A stretch of DNA of 25,504 bases, from the IMG/VR virus record IMGVR_UViG_3300044949_000012, positions 1 through 25,504 of that record; one strand, written 5' to 3'. Position 1 is the stretch's first letter. The number at the start of each line of letters is the position of its first letter. Position numbers and translations under genes: made by a program. Under the pieces are notes generated by a model. That model worked only from the letters and a program-made list of their open reading frames with translations. It was not told where the DNA came from and did not search any database. Below are positions 22,076 through 25,504 of this stretch, in pieces. The stretch is from a virus.

Positions 22076-22402
22076 TTATTCGTCCTTGTTTAGCTTGTAC
22101 TTTTCCAGCAGGTTGCGACCTTTTGCTGCCAGCCTTGCTGCTGCACCTGCTGTGCGCGGCACCGGCTCGCCCCAAGCGTTTGCTGCTAGTGCCAGCCTGG
22201 TCGGATCACCGTCATCATCAACCAGCGGCCCACTCGGGTTGGTATAAAACCGAGTCAGGAAAGATCCTTTGCGCCGTGCGCGCTCACCCGATGGTGAAGA
22301 TTCTTTGACCCCAGGCTGCAGATTCTTGCTCTCACCGGAGCGCTCAAACTTTCGCCTGCCAGCCTCAGTCAGCCCACCTTCAGGGTCGCGCAACTGTGGC
22401 AT
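22076..22402 (-). CDS. Conserved phage protein (DUF6321-like)
   Basis: This 108-aa, basic protein starts MPQLRDPEGGLTEAGRRKFE. It continues with KNLQPGVKE, RRKGSFLTRFYTNPSGPL and PTRLALAANAWGEPVPRT, and ends in AAKGRNLLEKYKL. This pattern matches a small conserved phage family I remember as DUF6321, whose function is unknown. The high Arg/Lys content suggests nucleic-acid contact, but this is an inference. The ATG directly abuts the stop of the 62-aa gene. It is the last small gene before the portal. Confidence 0.8.
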   Translation of the reverse strand: MPQLRDPEGGLTEAGRRKFERSGESKNLQPGVKESSPSGERARRKGSFLTRFYTNPSGPLVDDDGDPTRLALAANAWGEPVPRTAGAAARLAAKGRNLLEKYKLNKDE

Positions 22403-22591
22403 TTAGTCTTCCTCTTCGTCTTCGAGTTCAGCCTCGTCCATCATTTCCTTTAAGCCGCGCATTGGCTTCTCTGGCTTTTTGGTGGACATGTACTTTGCAA
22501 CCTTTTTGCGCAGAGCTGGTGGCAGCTTCGACAGCTCGACCATTCCCTCTTTGTCTTCGTATTCTTTTTCGATAGAGATTTCGATCTTCAT
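22403..22591 (-). CDS. Small acidic-tailed protein
   Basis: This 62-aa protein has a beta-like N-terminus (MKIEISIEKEYEDKEG), a central basic helix (KLPPALRKKVAKYMSTKKPEKP) and a strongly acidic end (DEAELEDEEED). Its ATG overlaps the stop of the 52-aa gene as ATGA. I do not recognise the family. The bipolar charge suggests protein-protein or nucleic-acid contact. Confidence 0.7.
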   Translation of the reverse strand: MKIEISIEKEYEDKEGMVELSKLPPALRKKVAKYMSTKKPEKPMRGLKEMMDEAELEDEEED

Positions 22592-22746
22592 TTGTTGCCT
22601 TTCGCTGCAATCATGTTGTCGATCAGGTTGGGATAGGGTCGGCCTGCCTTCTGCGCTCGACGCATCGCGCTGCGCTTCTCCGACTCGGACAGCTTTTGTG
22701 GCTTGCCTAGATCCTTTGGCCTTGGCTTATCCCATACCTCTTTCAT
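22588..22746 (-). CDS. Small basic protein with conserved GRPYPNLIDN motif
   Basis: This 52-aa protein is reconstructed by direct translation between two ATGA overlaps (22744-22747 and 22588-22591). It is very basic (KEVWDKPRPKDLGKPQKLS, then KRSAMRRAQKAGRPYPNLIDN, residues 24-44). The segment AGRPYPNLIDNM recalls small conserved phage proteins seen elsewhere, function unknown. The double coupling and motif make it a credible gene despite its size. Confidence 0.72.
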   Translation of the reverse strand: MKEVWDKPRPKDLGKPQKLSESEKRSAMRRAQKAGRPYPNLIDNMIAAKGNK

Positions 22747-22916
22747 CACTTGCCTTTCTTGGCCATACCGGCCTCTGACATGGCAATCGCAACAGCCTGA
22801 TCACGCGACTTGACCTTGTCGCCGCTGGAAGATTTCAGTTTGCCAGCCTTGTACTCGCGCATGACCTTGGAAACCTTCATCTTCATCTTGTCTTCCTTGT
22901 CGTAATTGCCTGGCAT
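22746..22916 (-). CDS. Small DUF6496-like protein
   Basis: This 56-aa, highly basic protein contains KVMREYKAGKLKSSSGDKV and KSRDQAVAIAMSEAGMAKKGK. They match the remembered DUF6496 pattern (K.M.EfK.G.L.s...G..V..R.QAiAIAlSEAG). The start at 22916 has AGGAG eight bases upstream, and the stop overlaps the next gene (ATGA). The role is unknown; small size and charge suggest DNA or virion association. Confidence 0.82.
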   Translation of the reverse strand: MPGNYDKEDKMKMKVSKVMREYKAGKLKSSSGDKVKSRDQAVAIAMSEAGMAKKGK

Positions 22917-22918
22917 GG

Positions 22919-23620
22919 TTAAGTCTCCTGTAGCATTGGTCGGGTTGCGCGTCGGCTGACAGCGCCCAAGCGTGCAGCCTTGCGTTCGCTGACTTCACGT
23001 TGAAATGCTGATTCAGCTTCTGCGCGTCGCTTTTGAAATCCAGATGAATCAAACGTGCCGAGCTCTGGCATGGTTGGCGCTGTCGGTGCCGTGGGTGCCT
23101 TCTCAGTAAATTGACCCGGTGGCGTTCTCTTACGCAGCTCTTGGCCAACCACTTTTGTGATCATGTTTCCGGTTTGCACTTGTCTAGCACCACGGCCAGC
23201 GCCCACCGTTCTCGTTTCTGGCACTTCGCCCATCACATCTGCCATAAAATAATTAACTGGCAAATCAGTAGCGCTATATTGAGTACCGTCAATGGTAAAG
23301 AATTTATTCCCTCTGACTACTGACATTGGCACATTAGCCTTCTCGCCTGCTGACGTTGGGAAATCCTCGATGGCTTTCTGATACGCAGCCAATCTTTGTT
23401 TGTAGCCAGCTGCTTGCTTTTCGTAATCAGCAAACTGAGTTCTGTATTGCTCCATCGCAAGGTTGTAAGGCTCCAGCGTTTTAGCGCGACCTGCTTCAAA
23501 CTCACCAAAAGCCTTTTGATACTCACCGGTCATAGCATCGACGTTGCGTCTGTACTCAGCGGCCAGGCGATCAATGTCTGTCATCCGGCGCAGACCTCTG
23601 CCCTTTGGTGAAGTCGCCAT
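22919..23620 (-). CDS. Helical protein downstream of terminase, possibly structural
   Basis: This 233-aa protein is helical and coiled-coil-like from about 14-85 (EYRRNVDAMTGEYQKAFGEF and following), repeatedly spaced with Tyr and Gln. The middle domain (about 98-160) includes VVRGNKFFTIDGTQYSATDLP and NMITKVVGQELRKRTPPG, and the basic C-terminus ends RRATRPMLQET. I do not recognise the family. It starts where the 150-aa gene ends (TAATG), and both share coiled-coil character, so they may act together as virion or packaging accessories. Confidence 0.7.
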   Translation of the reverse strand: MATSPKGRGLRRMTDIDRLAAEYRRNVDAMTGEYQKAFGEFEAGRAKTLEPYNLAMEQYRTQFADYEKQAAGYKQRLAAYQKAIEDFPTSAGEKANVPMSVVRGNKFFTIDGTQYSATDLPVNYFMADVMGEVPETRTVGAGRGARQVQTGNMITKVVGQELRKRTPPGQFTEKAPTAPTAPTMPELGTFDSSGFQKRRAEAESAFQREVSERKAARLGAVSRRATRPMLQET

Positions 23621-24072
23621 TATTGGAGCCTCATGCCGGGTGTCAGTTCAGCTGTCGTAATGCCCAGCTCCGGCGTTAGACGTTCTTGCGACAGCAGCGC
23701 TCGACGGCCACCACGGGTGCGAGCCTTCAGCGCAGAGGCTTCAGACTGTGCTGCCTTGCGACGCTCTTCATCAGCTGCAGCCTGCACTTCCTTGGCCTTC
23801 TTCTCCATCTCCAGCTTGTTTTCTTGGTACTGGAGCTGCTGTTGCTCAAACTGTTGACGCGCCATTTGCGCCTGCTGCTCGAGCGACGCACCTTGCTTGG
23901 CATACTCAGCGGTCTGCCGTGACATTTCCAAGCGCATTGCAGCGGCATCCTCTGACTGCTGTTTCAATGCAGCAGCCTGCTGACGTTCGGCAGATCGACG
24001 CGCTGCAGATGCCTCTGATGCTTGATAAATGGTTGATCCTAGAATCGCCAATGCTACCCAAGGCACAGCCAT
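23620..24072 (-). CDS. Ala/Gln-rich coiled-coil protein with hydrophobic N-terminus
   Basis: This 150-aa protein has a hydrophobic start (AVPWVALAILGSTIYQ, residues 2-17), then a long Gln/Ala/Glu coiled coil (about 20-115). The C-terminus is GGRRALLSQERLTPELGITTAEL. The layout resembles small internal or ejection-type virion proteins, and similar short proteins occur beside terminase genes in other podoviruses, but I cannot name a family. The ATG at 24072 has AGGGGG about 7 bases upstream. It is the first gene after a candidate promoter, 83 bases from the terminase stop. Confidence 0.72.
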   Translation of the reverse strand: MAVPWVALAILGSTIYQASEASAARRSAERQQAAALKQQSEDAAAMRLEMSRQTAEYAKQGASLEQQAQMARQQFEQQQLQYQENKLEMEKKAKEVQAAADEERRKAAQSEASALKARTRGGRRALLSQERLTPELGITTAELTPGMRLQ

Positions 24073-24101
24073 GATTACCCCCTATTTACAGAATTACGTT
24101 G

Positions 24102-24129
24102 ATTCTATTGGGTTTTCAAAAGGTTGCAA
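24102..24129 (-). promoter_or_regulatory. Candidate sigma-70-like promoter between terminase and the small-gene block
   Basis: On the minus strand a -35-like TTGCAA (24124-24129) is followed after 16 bases by TAGAAT (24102-24107), one mismatch from the consensus. It lies in the 83-base gap downstream of the terminase stop, one of the few real intergenic gaps. The -35 box lies in a perfect 10-base palindrome GGTTGCAACC (24122-24131). The prediction is by eye only. Confidence 0.4.
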
Positions 24130-24155
24130 CCATAAAGCTATATTGCAGATATACC

Positions 24156-25504
24156 TCATGCAAAAATATCGAAGTCCATCTTCGCCACCATCAGTCCGGG
24201 TGCCTTGCCGCCCAGGCTGTGAGTTCTTGTCATGCGGTTATATTCGCCGCCACCGAGCATCAGATACCCGAATGAGTCGCCAATGTGCGAGTGTTCGTTC
24301 TTGTTGGGCGCATCTCGGAACCGCTCTTGCCCTGCGCCGACCGCCACGCGCTTGAAATGGTAGCCACCGGCCAAAGCCTTCCTCAGTAGCTTGCAGTTGC
24401 GGTTGACGATCAGCCCTGGTTTGCCGTCGATTAGGCGTTGCATGGGCGCTGCAGAGGCTTCTCGGCGTACCTTGAAGTCGTTGCTGGCAGTGGGTTGAGC
24501 CTTTAGCCCCAGTGTGCGCAGGAAATCAAAGGCAGTGACCTCAAAGATGGCATCCCGCGCCATACCGGCAGGGTCGCCCCAAATCATTACCTGGTGCTGT
24601 GGGTATCGCGCATTGAGCTCGGCCAGCAGTTGCATACCAAATCGCTCCAAACCCATGTCGAACGTCACGATTTCATGGTGGATCACCCAGCGGCCATTGG
24701 GTAGACGCTGGCCAATGGTGGCGGCTGGGGTCAATCCGAAGTCGAGCCCGACCTGAATCGGCACATCAAGCGACAGATCGGTTTCGCCCGACATGGTGGA
24801 ATCGTCATATTCAGGCCAGACGGGTCGGCCTTCTTGGACGTAGGTGTACAGACCGCCTGCGTAGCACTTGATCCAATCCAAGTTCTTACCCAGCAGCATC
24901 TGTTGGTAGTAACCGCCGGGCAGGTTGTTGACGTTCTCGGCCTTTGGGTTGACTTTCCACCACTTGCCAGCAGCGAATATATGGTCGTTAGCCTCGGGAT
25001 TGTCGGGCAGTTGGTCAGGATCGACCTCGATCACACCACCAGGCTGCTGCCAAAACTTCCAAGCATACTGGCCGGTCATCTTTTCCTTGACGGCCATCTT
25101 GTGCCACCAGTGATCATCGTCTGTTGGGTTGGTATCCATCCAGATACCGTGCCATGTAGCGCCGCCATCGCGCTTGGTAGGGTAGCGTCCGACTCGGTGG
25201 GTCAGACCATCAATGACAGCCTTGGGCAGTTCTCGCGCTTCGTTGACCCACGCACCAGTGAGCTCAAGCGACAGCAGCTTTCTAACGTCCTTGGGCTGGT
25301 CAAGTGCTAAGAAAATGACTTCCATATCGATGCCTGCAGCCTCACCTCGGGCTGGCAGTCGGATATGGTGGGTAATGGGTGGGGTGTGCATCATCGGCCC
25401 GAAGGTAGATTCGGGGAACAGGTCGAGCCAGGTCTTGATGGTGGTGGTTTTCAGCATGGGGTAGCTGTTTCGCACCACCGCCCAGCGCGAATATCGGATG
25501 TTAT
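24156..25504 (-). CDS. terL: Terminase large subunit (5' truncated by window edge)
   Basis: This is the DNA-packaging motor and nuclease. The frame stays open to the right edge (first whole codon at 25502), so the start and the Walker A part lie outside. Numbering from the in-frame GTG at 25478, visible ATPase features are LELTGAWVNEARELP (about 71-85, Walker B region) and GIWMDTNPTDDDHW. The C-terminal RNase H-like nuclease has acidic candidates Asp246 (GLDFGLTP), Asp302 (WGDPAG) and Asp401 (HIGDSFGYL). The gene order, terminase before portal, differs from T7, where the large subunit lies after the virion and lysis genes. The small subunit would be expected upstream, outside the window. Confidence 0.95.
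   Translation of the reverse strand, partial: NIRYSRWAVVRNSYPMLKTTTIKTWLDLFPESTFGPMMHTPPITHHIRLPARGEAAGIDMEVIFLALDQPKDVRKLLSLELTGAWVNEARELPKAVIDGLTHRVGRYPTKRDGGATWHGIWMDTNPTDDDHWWHKMAVKEKMTGQYAWKFWQQPGGVIEVDPDQLPDNPEANDHIFAAGKWWKVNPKAENVNNLPGGYYQQMLLGKNLDWIKCYAGGLYTYVQEGRPVWPEYDDSTMSGETDLSLDVPIQVGLDFGLTPAATIGQRLPNGRWVIHHEIVTFDMGLERFGMQLLAELNARYPQHQVMIWGDPAGMARDAIFEVTAFDFLRTLGLKAQPTASNDFKVRREASAAPMQRLIDGKPGLIVNRNCKLLRKALAGGYHFKRVAVGAGQERFRDAPNKNEHSHIGDSFGYLMLGGGEYNRMTRTHSLGGKAPGLMVAKMDFDIFA

Noticed and set aside
22074-22175. Upstream extension of the portal to 22175
   Set aside because: It overlaps the DUF6321-like gene and lacks a portal-like sequence; the ATG at 22073 follows a good ribosome-binding site.
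24834-25310. Plus-strand frame of 158 residues opposite the terminase
   Set aside because: The terminase reading is certain from ATPase and nuclease motifs; this frame is its shadow.

Overview
The window is the late (virion and lysis) half of a tailed bacteriophage genome of podovirus, T7-like virion type. Tubular tail proteins A and B, a T7-type connector (portal), internal virion (ejection) proteins and a T7 gp17-type tail-fibre anchor support this. A GH19-type endolysin with a nested Rz/Rz1 spanin pair implies a Gram-negative host. The sequence does not identify the host species. Composition is mostly near 50-60% GC, with AT-richer patches at the tail-fibre tips. I saw no tRNA, rRNA, CRISPR array, insertion sequence or integrase.

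Layout: almost everything is on the minus strand, so transcription runs from high to low coordinates. It starts with the large terminase subunit (24156 to beyond the right edge). A cluster of small genes follows (22076-24072), then the portal (20481-22073), two small conserved genes, the scaffold (19119-19904), an intrinsic terminator with a probable new promoter and structured leader (18905-19099), the major capsid protein (18050-18904), a probable decoration protein (17756-18034) and a second terminator (17702-17736). Next come tail tubular A and B (14858-17685) and four internal virion or very large proteins (7586-14855). The adhesion module (4012-7550) has a T7-like fibre, a small protein, a second receptor-binding-type protein and a small tail-associated protein. 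The last block is a lysis and membrane cassette (990-4019) with several membrane proteins, the endolysin, a small lipoprotein, a holin candidate, a small secreted cationic protein and Rz/Rz1. On the plus strand, converging on the lysis cassette, is the 3' part of a RecT-type annealing protein (1-939), presumably the edge of the replication/recombination module.

How it works together: terminase, portal and scaffold build and fill the capsid; tubular proteins form the short tail; internal proteins would be ejected with the DNA; the fibres bind the host; the lysis genes breach inner membrane, wall and outer membrane in order. Genes are tightly packed, with many ATGA or TAATG stop/start overlaps that suggest translational coupling. 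The few real intergenic gaps hold the regulatory signals, and the two candidate promoters resemble host sigma-70 promoters. No phage RNA polymerase lies in this window.

The most interesting observations are: a helix-hairpin-helix DNA-glycosylase-like signature inside an ejected virion protein (10633-12432); a 142-base overlap between two membrane-protein genes beside the endolysin; the terminator-dyad-promoter-leader arrangement in front of the capsid gene; and compositionally foreign receptor-binding tips.
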